Part shown: positions 45,900 through 54,936 of the stretch, in pieces
Position numbering within the stretch: position 1 is the first letter of the stretch
Layout: each line of letters starts with the position of its first letter
Assembly (NCBI RefSeq): GCF_003173575.1
Contig: NZ_QGNY01000007.1
Span: 62,001 to 126,000, forward strand
Origin: Pedobacter paludis
Lineage (GTDB): Bacteria > Bacteroidota > Bacteroidia > Sphingobacteriales > Sphingobacteriaceae
Direction: 5' to 3'
Length of the DNA: 64,000 bases
Position numbers and translations under genes: made by a program
The notes under the pieces: generated by a model
The model's input: the letters and a program-made list of their open reading frames with translations, nothing else
Database searches by the model: none
Told to the model about the DNA's origin: nothing

Positions 45900-46838
45900 A
45901 TGTTTACCAAGCATCAGGAGCTTTCTACAATAAATAAGAAAGAAACGCTAGAGGATTTTTATAACCGTTTAAAAATTACGCGTCCAGAAATTCCTACGCC
46001 GAGCTTGGGCATGATAAACGATATCGGGCATTTTAATGTTTTTAACCGAGCGGTTGTTTGCACAAATATGCCTTCTGCATTTAGTAGACGAGATTTTTAT
46101 AAAATTTCGCTTATTGTGGGCAATGGAATTCTGCATTATTCTGATGCCCAAATTGAAATAAATGGAAGGGCATTATTATTTACCAATCCAAACATCCCAT
46201 ACTCTTGGGAAAGTACTTCGCCAAAACCGGCTGGATATTTCTGTCTTTTTACCGAAAATTTCATTCATAACAGAAACGAAAGTTTAAGAGATTCGCTTCT
46301 TTGGAAAATAAATGACAGTCCGGTAATCCACGTTAATGAAGAGCAGGAAGAAACACTTAAAGGTATTTTCTGCAAAATGATGACGGAGATGGATGGCGAT
46401 TACATCCATAAATACGATTTGCTTCGGAATTATGTACAGCTTATTGCACATGAAGCATTAAAAGTTCAGCCTTTGGGTATAACCTTTAAGCAAAATAATG
46501 CATCTGTTAGACTTACATCTCTGTTTATTGAACTTTTAGAAAGACAATTCCCTATAGGTTCTACCGAACACGTTTTAGAATTAAAAACGGCTCACGATTT
46601 TGCAGAACGGCTTTCCGTTCATGTAAATCATTTAAACCATGCGGTTAAAGAAGTTACTGGAAAAACAACATCAGAGCAGATTTCGAAGAGAATAACAACT
46701 GAAGCGGTTGCCCTTTTAAAACATACAGAGTGGAATATTTCTCAGATTGCCTATTGTTTAGGTTTCGAATATCCGGCTAATTTTAATATTTTCTTTAAAC
46801 GGCAAATGCAATCTACACCAAAGTCTTTTAGAAATTAA
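45900..46838 (+). CDS. AraC family transcriptional regulator
   Basis: 312 residues: an N-terminal cupin-like ligand domain (about 60-130) and a C-terminal AraC double helix-turn-helix (about 215-312; LSVHVNHLNHAVKEVTGKTT, then WNISQIAYCLGFEYPANF). It begins 27 bases after the adaptor gene on the same strand, so it may be part of the efflux operon and control it. It is convergent with the deleted oxygenase gene, overlapping its end by 4 bases. Confidence 0.88.
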   Translation: MFTKHQELSTINKKETLEDFYNRLKITRPEIPTPSLGMINDIGHFNVFNRAVVCTNMPSAFSRRDFYKISLIVGNGILHYSDAQIEINGRALLFTNPNIPYSWESTSPKPAGYFCLFTENFIHNRNESLRDSLLWKINDSPVIHVNEEQEETLKGIFCKMMTEMDGDYIHKYDLLRNYVQLIAHEALKVQPLGITFKQNNASVRLTSLFIELLERQFPIGSTEHVLELKTAHDFAERLSVHVNHLNHAVKEVTGKTTSEQISKRITTEAVALLKHTEWNISQIAYCLGFEYPANFNIFFKRQMQSTPKSFRN

Positions 46839-47104
46839 CTAATTTTCAGCCAGCCGATTATACTCATTCTTTGCGTGTTGGTTATTAAAACTTCATGTTC
46901 AAGTTTATTGCTTTTAAAAAATACGCTCTTCCCATTTTCTGGTGTAATGTATTGAAGAGAATTATTTTGGTGAATTTTATCGTTAAATAGGTTAATTAAA
47001 TTTTCTTTAAGATGCGAGGCCAAAGAAACACTCAAAAAGTTATCTGCAATACCAACTTCGTCTTTAATAAAACTGTTGATTAGCACATCAAATATTTTCT
47101 CCAA
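46835..47104 (-). pseudogene. internally deleted SM-20-like 2OG-Fe(II) oxygenase
   Basis: Only 89 residues. The N-terminal ~46 (DNFLSVSLASHLKENLINLF) look like the start of prolyl-hydroxylase-like (SM-20/PHD-type) oxygenases. The C-terminal ~40 (GKSVFFKSNKLEHEVLITNT, then QRMSIIGWLK) match the family's end, with the distal iron-binding His (HEV) and the 2-oxoglutarate Arg (QRMS) in place. The central region with the HxD iron motif, about 100 residues in the family, is missing. The frame is intact across the join, so an in-frame deletion is the simplest reading. It cannot be catalytic as it stands. Family assignment is by motif only. Confidence 0.6.
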
Positions 47105-47233
47105 ACGAGATTGCGATTACCTTATTAAAGCAATTGCCAGTAATCTCGCTTAAGGTAGCCTTAATAAGTTGCTATTACATTAACTACCTTAATTATAACT
47201 CAAATTGTTAAATTGCATGCTTAAACCAAATAC

Positions 47234-47986
47234 ATGAAATACTTAATTGCCCTCTCACTGTTATTTTTTGCAAAGGCGCACATCTATGCGCAAGACACAA
47301 CCAAAACAACCAAAAAAGGTGTTATAACTACGGTAAGCCAAATGCGTTCTAACCCGCTCGATACCAATAGAATCGTATATGATGAAAGTGGTAAAGGCTT
47401 GCATTATTATCAGTACAGCAGATTGATGAATACGGGTAATTTTTCAATTTCATACAATGGAAATCCTGCATTACCAGATACAAAAGCTTTTTTAAAAAAG
47501 ATTTCACAAGAGGAACAATTTAAGCGCTTCGAGATGATTAAAGAACATCTTAAAATCAAAAATGATTACGTAGCCGAAAACAAAACGCTGGACATTGCTC
47601 CGTTAAGCGCATTTTATGAAAAGGAAAAATTAGAAAACAAGGTTATTGTATTGATATTTTGGTATGCAAACTGTCCGCCATGTACTGAAGATTTTGCAGA
47701 TATAAGCGAGTTTATTAAGCAGATGGATAATCCCAAAGATTTGCTTGTTTTAGCCATCACAACTGACGATCAAAAAACAGCAAAGAAAAAATTAGAAGAG
47801 AAACCATTGCTTTATACTGAGCTGATCTCCTCTGGAAGGGCAATTGCTGATGCCTATCAAATCAAATCATATCCATCATATATAGTAACAGATAAAAACC
47901 ATGTAATTAGATATGCTATGGCCGGAAGTTCTCAAATAACAATACCAGGCTTAAAGAATACAACTAAGGCTGTTTTGCAACAATAA
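47234..47986 (+). CDS. periplasmic thioredoxin-fold (TlpA-like) protein
   Basis: 250 residues with a signal peptide ending HIYAQ. The first ~130 residues are a region of unknown function found in other Bacteroidetes TlpA-like proteins. The C-terminal thioredoxin fold (about 130-250) contains the active site WYANCPPCTED (about 143-153) and the cis-proline segment YPSYIV. It should act as a thiol-disulfide oxidoreductase outside the cytoplasm; the partner is unknown. The kinase-like gene follows 23 bases downstream, so co-transcription is possible. Confidence 0.87.
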   Translation: MKYLIALSLLFFAKAHIYAQDTTKTTKKGVITTVSQMRSNPLDTNRIVYDESGKGLHYYQYSRLMNTGNFSISYNGNPALPDTKAFLKKISQEEQFKRFEMIKEHLKIKNDYVAENKTLDIAPLSAFYEKEKLENKVIVLIFWYANCPPCTEDFADISEFIKQMDNPKDLLVLAITTDDQKTAKKKLEEKPLLYTELISSGRAIADAYQIKSYPSYIVTDKNHVIRYAMAGSSQITIPGLKNTTKAVLQQ

Positions 47987-48009
47987 AATAATTTATTTTT
48001 TTTAAAGGA

Positions 48010-49011
48010 ATGAACATTTTTCCAGCTCAATATTCAACTTTATCTTCAGTTGCATTGAAGGGATATTTAATTGAAACTTACCAATTAGACAAAGCTACGC
48101 AATGTCGTCTGTTGATTCGAAATGTAAGCGATACCTATATTCTGGAAGGAAAAAACACAAAATATATCTTTAAAATTTACCGTGATGCTCATAGAAAACG
48201 GAGCGAAATTGAAGCTGAGGTAGAACTATTGAACATTTTAAAAGAAAACAATCACCCAATTTCATATCCTATAACAGATTCCAAAGGCAATCAGATACAG
48301 CAATTTAACGCCATAGAAGGAATTAGAAATGGCGTTTTGTTTTCTTATGCCGAGGGAAAAGTTATTATTGATTTAAGTACCCATAATTTAGAAATTTTAG
48401 GCACGGCCCTGGCTTCAATTCATAATACAACTTCATCTGTTAAACTTAAAAACTCAAGACAGCCATATAATTTCGAAACCACGCTTTTTGAACCTCTTAA
48501 AACTTTGAAACCTCATTTTGTAGAAATGGAAGGAGAATATCGATACCTAATTGAAGTCTCCAATAAAGTGGTTCAAAAATTTGAGCAGTTTGATGTCTCC
48601 AGTTTTAGTTTTGGATATTGTCACTACGATTTTTTTCCTAAAAACTTCCACTTTGATGATGCAGGAAACATTACTTTTTTTGATTTTGATTTCGCCGGAG
48701 AGGGATACTTAATCAACGATTTAATGTCTTTTCTAAACCATTACTTCTTTCATAGATTAAACAATTTGATTTCTGCCGAACAGGCGACTTTAGATTTTGA
48801 GGTTTTTTTAAATGCTTACCAAACGATTCGATGTCTTTCTAAGGAGGAGATCGAAGCCATTCCGTATTTGGGTATCACCTTTCATATTTTCTTTTTAAAA
48901 TTCTTTTACGATAATTATGATGATTGGTCAAATACATTTTTAACTCCACGTTATGTTAAACATAGAGTTGAGTTGATAAAAAAGTGGGCAGAAATGTATT
49001 GTAACTTTTAA
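48010..49011 (+). CDS. APH/homoserine-kinase-like phosphotransferase
   Basis: 333 residues with the aminoglycoside-phosphotransferase kinase fold. It has an N-terminal lobe with YIFKIYRDAHRKRSEIEAEV (Lys and Glu of the ATP site), the catalytic loop CHYDFFPKNFHFDD near 204-217 (HxDxxxxN), and the metal-binding FFDFDFAGEG near 223-232. The loop is typical of APH-family enzymes, including homoserine kinase type II and choline kinase-like members. The substrate is unknown and nothing nearby suggests antibiotic resistance. Confidence 0.85.
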   Translation: MNIFPAQYSTLSSVALKGYLIETYQLDKATQCRLLIRNVSDTYILEGKNTKYIFKIYRDAHRKRSEIEAEVELLNILKENNHPISYPITDSKGNQIQQFNAIEGIRNGVLFSYAEGKVIIDLSTHNLEILGTALASIHNTTSSVKLKNSRQPYNFETTLFEPLKTLKPHFVEMEGEYRYLIEVSNKVVQKFEQFDVSSFSFGYCHYDFFPKNFHFDDAGNITFFDFDFAGEGYLINDLMSFLNHYFFHRLNNLISAEQATLDFEVFLNAYQTIRCLSKEEIEAIPYLGITFHIFFLKFFYDNYDDWSNTFLTPRYVKHRVELIKKWAEMYCNF

Positions 49012-49074
49012 GCAATCGATTTTCAAATCTCCCAAAGCTTGGTTATATTGGGTAAATAATTCAAAATCAACCCT

Positions 49075-49938
49075 ATGGATCAGAAAATAATCACCCTTTA
49101 CGATCAGTACACCCACAGCCAGTTAAGCAGAAAAGATTTCATGAAAAAGCTTGCCATCATTGCTGGCAGTACAGCCTTGGCTATGACAATTTTACCTATG
49201 CTTGAGAATAACTATGTTGCAGCGGCAGAGTTTGTTAGTGATGAAATTGAAGTCGAAAACATAACTTACGGTGGCATTGATGGCGAAATCAAAGCCGTTT
49301 TGGCCAAACCCAAAGGAAAAAAGAATTTGGGATCAGTATTGGTTATTCATGAAAACAGAGGTTTAAATCCACACATTATTGATGTAACCAAACGCATTGC
49401 AGCAGAAGGTTTTATTGCCCTCGGTGTTGATGCCTTGTCTCCTCTTGGCGGCACACCAACTGATGAAGATAAAGGCAGAGAGTTGATTGGAAAACTTGAT
49501 CCGGAAAAAAATCTACAGAATTATTTAAAGGGACTGGATTATTTGCGCAAAAGAAAAGATGGAAACGGCAAAGTGGCATGCGTTGGGTTTTGTTGGGGCG
49601 GTGGCATGGCGAATAAACTGGCTGTAAATGACCCAAAACTTAATGCGGCAGTGGCGTATTATGGAGCGCAACCAGCTCCGGCTGATGTTGCTAAAATAAA
49701 GGCAAGTGTAATGCTCCATTATGGTGGTTTAGATGAACGCATTAACGCTGGAATTCCTGCATACGAACAGGCTTTGAAAGACAATAAAATTGATTATAAA
49801 CTGTATATATACGAAGGTGTAAATCATGCCTTTAACAACAATACTTCTCCTACTAGATACAATGAAGCGGCAGCCAAGCTGGCTTGGCAAAGAACTATAG
49901 ATTTGTTTAAAAACAAGTTGGCCGTATTAACCCGATAA
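49075..49938 (+). CDS. dienelactone hydrolase family protein, exported
   Basis: 287 residues. The N-terminus holds a Tat-like signal (SRKDFMKKLAIIAGSTALAM) with Arg-Lys in place of Arg-Arg. The alpha/beta-hydrolase domain has nucleophile Cys in GFCWGGG near 171, Asp in YGGLDERI near 219, and His in YEGVNHAF near 251: the Cys-Asp-His triad of the family. Tat secretion fits the tatA gene in this window but is unproven. The substrate is unknown. It lies next to, but on the opposite strand from, the Ter cluster. Confidence 0.9.
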   Translation: MDQKIITLYDQYTHSQLSRKDFMKKLAIIAGSTALAMTILPMLENNYVAAAEFVSDEIEVENITYGGIDGEIKAVLAKPKGKKNLGSVLVIHENRGLNPHIIDVTKRIAAEGFIALGVDALSPLGGTPTDEDKGRELIGKLDPEKNLQNYLKGLDYLRKRKDGNGKVACVGFCWGGGMANKLAVNDPKLNAAVAYYGAQPAPADVAKIKASVMLHYGGLDERINAGIPAYEQALKDNKIDYKLYIYEGVNHAFNNNTSPTRYNEAAAKLAWQRTIDLFKNKLAVLTR

Positions 49939-50027
49939 TGGTAGGCGATCGTAACCCTGGATTCATTGCAGTGTCTATAAAGAAAAGATTCGGAAATGAA
50001 TTCAGCATGATGCTATCAATAGATGGT

Positions 50028-50990
50028 TTAAAAAAGATCAGTCTTTAGCATGGCCTTTAAAATATTCGACTGAACATCGAAATTATTAAGGTGATTCAAG
50101 AAGTTTATATCCGAAATTTTATGGTAGCTATCTTCTAATAAAGCAATAATTTCATCGGGTATCGCTGTTTTTAAAACCGCGGCATTACTGCTGAGTTTGT
50201 CGTTTTTGTATTGCAATTCTTGAACAATTTTCTCTCTTTCTGATAAATTGTTAGATTGGTCAAGCCCATTCAAGATTTCTATGTCGCAGAAGAGAAAAAG
50301 ATTTCGACTTGGAAAAAACAAGAAGTAGTTATCCGTTTCTAAAAACTTATAAACTTCAATAACAAGTTCTCCGGATTTTAAGCCAATAAAAAACTCAGTT
50401 TTAAAATCGTACTTACAAAGTTTGCCCATTAATTTTTTCTCAATGGTCGCAAATACATTGGTGTAAACCTGCTTGGTTTGGTAATCGATTAACTTTGAAA
50501 ACTGATCTGTTTTTAAATCGAAATAAAAATCGTTGGCATATTTGGAACTGAAAACATTAATATTTTTAGCAAAAGGAAAATCGGATGTTAAATCTGAAAG
50601 TACTTCGAAGAGTTTTCGTAATGTTTGGTTAATTTTTAGAGATTGGCGCTGTTTATCAATATTGAAATTTTTCTGACTTACAACTGCTCCAGACATCCGC
50701 TCAATCAATTCCTCGTTTAAGTTGATTTCATCGTAAAGTAGAACAACATTTTTCTCATTGCTCTTCTTTATTTTTTTTAAAAGATCGATCACACTTGCAG
50801 TAAACTGAAGATGGAAGAGCTCTAATTTTTCAATTTCTAAGTCTTCGTTACCGGCAAATAATTGATGAATAACCTGGCTTCTAAGATAAATTTTATAAAC
50901 AATTTCTTCATCAAAAAACACAGAGAGCAACTGTAAGCGGTTGATCTCTGTGTTTGATTGTTTTAGAATATTTAAACGGTATTCATCCAT
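50028..50990 (-). CDS. unrecognised 320-residue protein of the Ter cluster
   Basis: A soluble, Leu/Lys/Asn-rich protein, mostly helical at its N- and C-terminal ends, with a probable mixed central region (FKTEFFIGLKSGELVIEVYK; NYFLFFPSRNLFLFCDIEIL). No signal peptide, membrane helix or catalytic motif is seen and I do not recognise the family. It is the last gene of the minus-strand Ter operon, 8 bases downstream of telA, so it is very probably part of that stress system. Confidence 0.75.
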   Translation of the reverse strand: MDEYRLNILKQSNTEINRLQLLSVFFDEEIVYKIYLRSQVIHQLFAGNEDLEIEKLELFHLQFTASVIDLLKKIKKSNEKNVVLLYDEINLNEELIERMSGAVVSQKNFNIDKQRQSLKINQTLRKLFEVLSDLTSDFPFAKNINVFSSKYANDFYFDLKTDQFSKLIDYQTKQVYTNVFATIEKKLMGKLCKYDFKTEFFIGLKSGELVIEVYKFLETDNYFLFFPSRNLFLFCDIEILNGLDQSNNLSEREKIVQELQYKNDKLSSNAAVLKTAIPDEIIALLEDSYHKISDINFLNHLNNFDVQSNILKAMLKTDLF

Positions 50991-50998
50991 GGTTTAAT

Positions 50999-52096
50999 TT
51001 AACTCACCCTCGTCACGTTCTTTTTCAACTCTGCTTCCAAAGTTTTCAGTTCGCCATCAAGTACTCTCCTACTTTGCGCACCCGCTTCATGAATTTGTTT
51101 CACTTCGTTTAGCGTTTCAATTAATGAAGAAGTTGTCATTTTTAATGTCTCAAGCGAAACTACAGTTTTTTCGTTTTCTTTTGCAACATCAATACTATTC
51201 TGTTTTAGCATTTCTGCATTTTTCTGTAGAATGGTATTTGTTGTATCCGAAATCTTTTTCTGCATTTCTACATTGGCTTTCTGCCTTTGTAGCGCAACTG
51301 CAATAGTCAATTGGTTTTTCCAAACCGGAATGGTTGTTGAAACAATAGATTGTGCCTTTTCTGCAATTGAGGTATTATTGTTTTGAACAACCCTAATCTG
51401 AGCCAGCGACTGCAACATAATGAAACGCACAATTTTCATATCGGCCAGTCTTTTATCCAATCGGCTAATAAAGTCTCTTAAATCGGCAATTTCATAATCC
51501 TGATAATCAGCTGGTCTGCCTTCCATTTCTGCAAGTTTTAAACTCAGCTCATTATATTTTAACTGACCAGAAATAATCAGATCTTCCATTTGATGGATAT
51601 AGCCAACATTGCTATCAAACATGGTTTGCAGAGAGCTATTGTCTTTGATGGAATTTAACCTTCCTGCTTTAATCTTATTGGTTATCTTATCGATATTGTT
51701 AACCACAACATCGTATTTTTGAAATAGCTTTTTAACATCAACAACCAAATTCTTTAAAAATGGAATTTTGGAAATAAAAGATTTAAAACCACTTTGCTCA
51801 AGTTCAGAAACATCAATATAATTTAGTTCGGTAAGGAGTTCGTTTATCAATCCGCCTACTTCGCCACTATTGTACGTTCTAACAGATGAAAGAAATTCAT
51901 TACTGTATTTCTCCATTGAGTTCTGCGCATCGCTTCCATAATTTAAAATAGAATTGACATCAGATGGTTCCAAAGATTTACCAAGCTCTTTATATTTTGC
52001 GGTTTCTTCGGTTGTTATATTTTCGAGGTTTACATTTCCATCTTTATCCAGCTTAACCGGAGTAAGATTTTGAGTAACATTAGGGTTGGTTTCCAT
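50999..52096 (-). CDS. TelA/toxic-anion-resistance family protein
   Basis: 365 residues, almost all helical with long coiled-coil stretches, as in TelA/YceH-like proteins: FMLQSLAQIRVVQNNNTSIA near 225-245, then TTIPVWKNQLTIAVALQRQK near 252-272. The family accompanies TerD proteins in tellurite and stress-resistance loci; its molecular activity is not established. It is 24 bases downstream of the shorter-spaced TerD pair in the same operon. Confidence 0.88.
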   Translation of the reverse strand: METNPNVTQNLTPVKLDKDGNVNLENITTEETAKYKELGKSLEPSDVNSILNYGSDAQNSMEKYSNEFLSSVRTYNSGEVGGLINELLTELNYIDVSELEQSGFKSFISKIPFLKNLVVDVKKLFQKYDVVVNNIDKITNKIKAGRLNSIKDNSSLQTMFDSNVGYIHQMEDLIISGQLKYNELSLKLAEMEGRPADYQDYEIADLRDFISRLDKRLADMKIVRFIMLQSLAQIRVVQNNNTSIAEKAQSIVSTTIPVWKNQLTIAVALQRQKANVEMQKKISDTTNTILQKNAEMLKQNSIDVAKENEKTVVSLETLKMTTSSLIETLNEVKQIHEAGAQSRRVLDGELKTLEAELKKNVTRVS

Positions 52097-52120
52097 AGTT
52101 TTAAATTTATAAGCTTAAGG

Positions 52121-52735
52121 CTATAAATAGGTTTGAGCTACTGTTTTAACGGTATCTTCTAGTTTTTTATCTTTTGTAGGCTCGCCAATTGCATTGAATT
52201 TCCATTCTCCATTTTTCTTATAAAAAACACCCATCACCATAGAAACATGACCAGCAAAGTTCGATCCATGCGCAATATCGTAGGTTGCAAAAACTTCATT
52301 TACTCTTTTAGTGGTTCCTTCGTAAATGCGGATGGATGCAAATGGAATGGTTCCGAAATCGTGGCCTCTAAAACTGTTCAAAACAAACGCAACATAACTT
52401 ACGCTTGCATCAAGCCCTGAAAAATCTAACGTAATAATTTCATTATCCAAGCCATCATCGCCACCCATATCTCCGGTTAAATCATCACCGCTATGTTTAA
52501 CTGAACCGTTTTTTGATTTTAAATTTCCAAAATAAACGACTTCTGTTAATTGTTTATTTTCGTTAAACAAGGCACAGCTTGCATCTAAATCAACCGCTTC
52601 TTTTGATGATCCGAAACCGAACAATCCTTTTTTCTCAATTGCGCCCCAGTTAATACCTACACAAACATTTTGTAATTTACTTCCGTTGCTTTTTTCTAGA
52701 CTTATACGTTGTCCTTTTTGAAGATTGATTGCCAT
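52121..52735 (-). CDS. TerD family protein (first of pair, long form)
   Basis: 204 residues with the TerD beta-sandwich. The Ca2+-binding region appears as KEAVDLDASCALFNENKQ and HSGDDLTGDMGGDDGLDNE (acidic clusters near 48-105), followed by VAFVLNSFRGHDFG. An insertion GLFGFGSS near 38 precedes the first acidic motif. TerD proteins bind calcium and support resistance to tellurite and other stresses. It is 3 bases downstream of the second TerD gene; both begin with the same MAINLQKGQR segment, showing they are paralogues. Confidence 0.95.
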   Translation of the reverse strand: MAINLQKGQRISLEKSNGSKLQNVCVGINWGAIEKKGLFGFGSSKEAVDLDASCALFNENKQLTEVVYFGNLKSKNGSVKHSGDDLTGDMGGDDGLDNEIITLDFSGLDASVSYVAFVLNSFRGHDFGTIPFASIRIYEGTTKRVNEVFATYDIAHGSNFAGHVSMVMGVFYKKNGEWKFNAIGEPTKDKKLEDTVKTVAQTYL

Positions 52736-52738
52736 AAC

Positions 52739-53293
52739 TTATTGATATTTATTGATATAATCCTGTAAACCACCTTTCATTCCAACACCTACAGCCTCGA
52801 ATTTCCATTTGCCCTCGCGTTTGTAAATTCTTCCAAACTCTACAGCAGTTTCAATTGAGAAATCTTCTTCAAGCTCATATTTTAATACAACTTCGTTGGT
52901 TACTGCATCAAAAATACGTACGAAGGAATTTCTTACCTGACCGAAATTTTGACGTCGGTTTTCTGCATCGTGAATGGTTACAACGATACAGATTTCGTTA
53001 ACTTTTGCATCGGCTTTAGTTAAATCAACCTTAATTTGTTCATCATCGCCATCGCCGTCGCCCGTTAAATTATCGCCAGTATGTTCAACAGATCCATCTG
53101 GAGAAACCAAATTGTTATAGAATACGAAGTTTTCATCAGAAATTAATTTTTTCTGATCGCTTAATAAAAAAACGGAAGCATCTAAATCAAAAGCAGAGCC
53201 TGTAGATGAACTATTGGTATCCCACCCTAAACCTATTGTAAATTTAGGAGCATCGATGTTTTCTCTTTGCCCCTTTTGCAAATTAATAGCCAT
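52739..53293 (-). CDS. TerD family protein (second of pair)
   Basis: 184 residues. It has the canonical motif set: GLGWDTN near the start, FDLDASVFLLSDQKK, then HTGDNLTGDGDGDDEQI near 73-89, the aspartate-rich Ca2+ site, and CIVVTIHDAENRRQNFGQVR. It starts with the same MAINLQKGQR as its neighbour. It is 3 bases downstream of the PRTase gene and 3 bases upstream of the first TerD gene. Confidence 0.96.
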   Translation of the reverse strand: MAINLQKGQRENIDAPKFTIGLGWDTNSSSTGSAFDLDASVFLLSDQKKLISDENFVFYNNLVSPDGSVEHTGDNLTGDGDGDDEQIKVDLTKADAKVNEICIVVTIHDAENRRQNFGQVRNSFVRIFDAVTNEVVLKYELEEDFSIETAVEFGRIYKREGKWKFEAVGVGMKGGLQDYINKYQ

Positions 53294-53296
53294 ATT

Positions 53297-54133
53297 TTAA
53301 ATTAATTTATAATTGTTGTTTTTTATGTAATTCTTAATAAGATGTAAGTTTGTTGTATAAGCTTCTATTGTATGGTAATTGTTGCCTAATGAAAGATCGT
53401 AAAGCTGATTTATAAAACGGTTATCTCTTCGTTCCAAAAAGATTGAAAAGCTGTTGGCACTCGTATTTAAAATGTATTTCACAATCCTTGTGTTGAAGCA
53501 GAAATTTCCGCTTTCGATGATTTCCTCTAAATCAAAAATAGATTTTATTTGATGATAGTTAAGGAAATTCTCAACATTTGGATGAATATTTTTATTAACC
53601 AATTCGGCAAAATAAAGCATGTGGATTTCGTTCTTTAAACCATATTCCTTTGCCATTTTAAGAATCATTCTTTCATGGCTTCCGGTAATCTTGATATCAT
53701 CCAGAAACAAGAGTGTTTTGCCTTCTAAAAAATCTTTGTCGATGTGGAAAGAATCATTGCCGATCAACATCATCCGCTCTTCTGCGCTCAGTTCACCATA
53801 ATCTTCCTTATAGGTAATGGTTCTGTGCACCTTAGCTTCTTGAATTGATAAACCGCCATTTTCGACCAGCCAGCGGTTCAGCTGACTTACGAAATAGTTT
53901 TTCATGGCAAAAGTTGCCGTTGGAATAAAACTATATGGGCTGGAAATAACCACAATCTGATCGGTGATTAAATTATCGGCAAGATAATATTTAATAAAAC
54001 CATCGGCCAAATCTTTGCCGAATGATCGTGCAACCAAATCGTCGCCAAACTTAAAACGACTATAATCGTTGGCATCGAAACCAAAATCGACTGTGTTATC
54101 TATTTTATGGAGTGAATAGCTATATGGAATCAT
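53297..54133 (-). CDS. phosphoribosyltransferase-like protein of the Ter operon
   Basis: 278 residues. The PRPP-binding loop appears as LLFLDDIKITGSHERMI (near 145-161), the two-acid-plus-T/G pattern of type I phosphoribosyltransferases. PRTase and HAD genes accompany TerD/TerC in Ter loci, where they are thought to make or modify a nucleotide-like compound; the actual product is unknown. The start overlaps the HAD stop by 4 bases (ATGA), indicating tight translational coupling. Confidence 0.8.
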   Translation of the reverse strand: MIPYSYSLHKIDNTVDFGFDANDYSRFKFGDDLVARSFGKDLADGFIKYYLADNLITDQIVVISSPYSFIPTATFAMKNYFVSQLNRWLVENGGLSIQEAKVHRTITYKEDYGELSAEERMMLIGNDSFHIDKDFLEGKTLLFLDDIKITGSHERMILKMAKEYGLKNEIHMLYFAELVNKNIHPNVENFLNYHQIKSIFDLEEIIESGNFCFNTRIVKYILNTSANSFSIFLERRDNRFINQLYDLSLGNNYHTIEAYTTNLHLIKNYIKNNNYKLI

Positions 54134-54828
54134 GAGAGTAGGTGTAAAATAGATAAATTATTTGAATTGATAAGCAAACCATTAATACCAATTGCATGTG
54201 CGCCCTTTACATCGGCTACGGGGTTATCCCCAACATGAATTACTTCTGTAAGTGCAAGCTCTGGATGTTTCTGCCTATCGATGGTATTTAACATCAACTG
54301 GAAGAATTCTGGATTGGGTTTAGACATCCGCACTTCATCAGAGTAAAGCTGAAAATCTATAAACTGATCGATCTGTAAATGATTTAATACTTTTCTCAAT
54401 GTTTTACCTTTTATAAAACCAGTGTTGCTCAATATATTGGTTGAGCTTTTGCTTTCTGATTCTTTAATTTTAGATAGAACGGGAATGCAATTGTTACAGT
54501 ATAACAGAGGCATGTGCGTAAGCAAAAGATCTTCCATTTCCAGATAAAGCGCATTTAAATCTACCTCATCATAATTGAAAGAAAAATCATTGATCATTGT
54601 GATGACCATGAGATACATTTCATCAGCATCTACATTTTTACCTGTTTTTTCGTTAATGGCATTTACCATTAAATCAACCTGACGGAATATTACAGCAATC
54701 TCTTCAATGCTTTTTTGCTTAGCATTAAAATTTTTAAAAAAGTATTTCGTTCGTTCCTGTTTAAACGTAGGATTAGATTTAATCAGCGTTAACCACAAAT
54801 CGAACGAGTAATGTTTGTAAAAAGCCAT
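54130..54828 (-). CDS. HAD family hydrolase of the Ter operon
   Basis: 232 residues with HAD motif I in SFDLWLTLIKS (Asp-Leu-Trp instead of the usual DxDxT, as in some haloacid dehalogenase-like groups), motif II in NILSNTGFIKG, and motif IV in VIHVGDNPVADVKGAHAIG. It should be a phosphatase or related hydrolase. Only one Asp is apparent in motif I, so phosphatase activity is not certain. It begins the HAD-PRTase-TerD-TerD-TelA operon, 108 bases after terC. Confidence 0.85.
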   Translation of the reverse strand: MAFYKHYSFDLWLTLIKSNPTFKQERTKYFFKNFNAKQKSIEEIAVIFRQVDLMVNAINEKTGKNVDADEMYLMVITMINDFSFNYDEVDLNALYLEMEDLLLTHMPLLYCNNCIPVLSKIKESESKSSTNILSNTGFIKGKTLRKVLNHLQIDQFIDFQLYSDEVRMSKPNPEFFQLMLNTIDRQKHPELALTEVIHVGDNPVADVKGAHAIGINGLLINSNNLSILHLLS

Positions 54829-54936
54829 TAATGGTTTGTTTTCCTTATCTAGTGTAAAATGAATACTAATATTACAAATTAGACTTACAATTTGAAATAT
54901 GTGTATATAGAATTTACATTAAAGACGTACCCAAAT

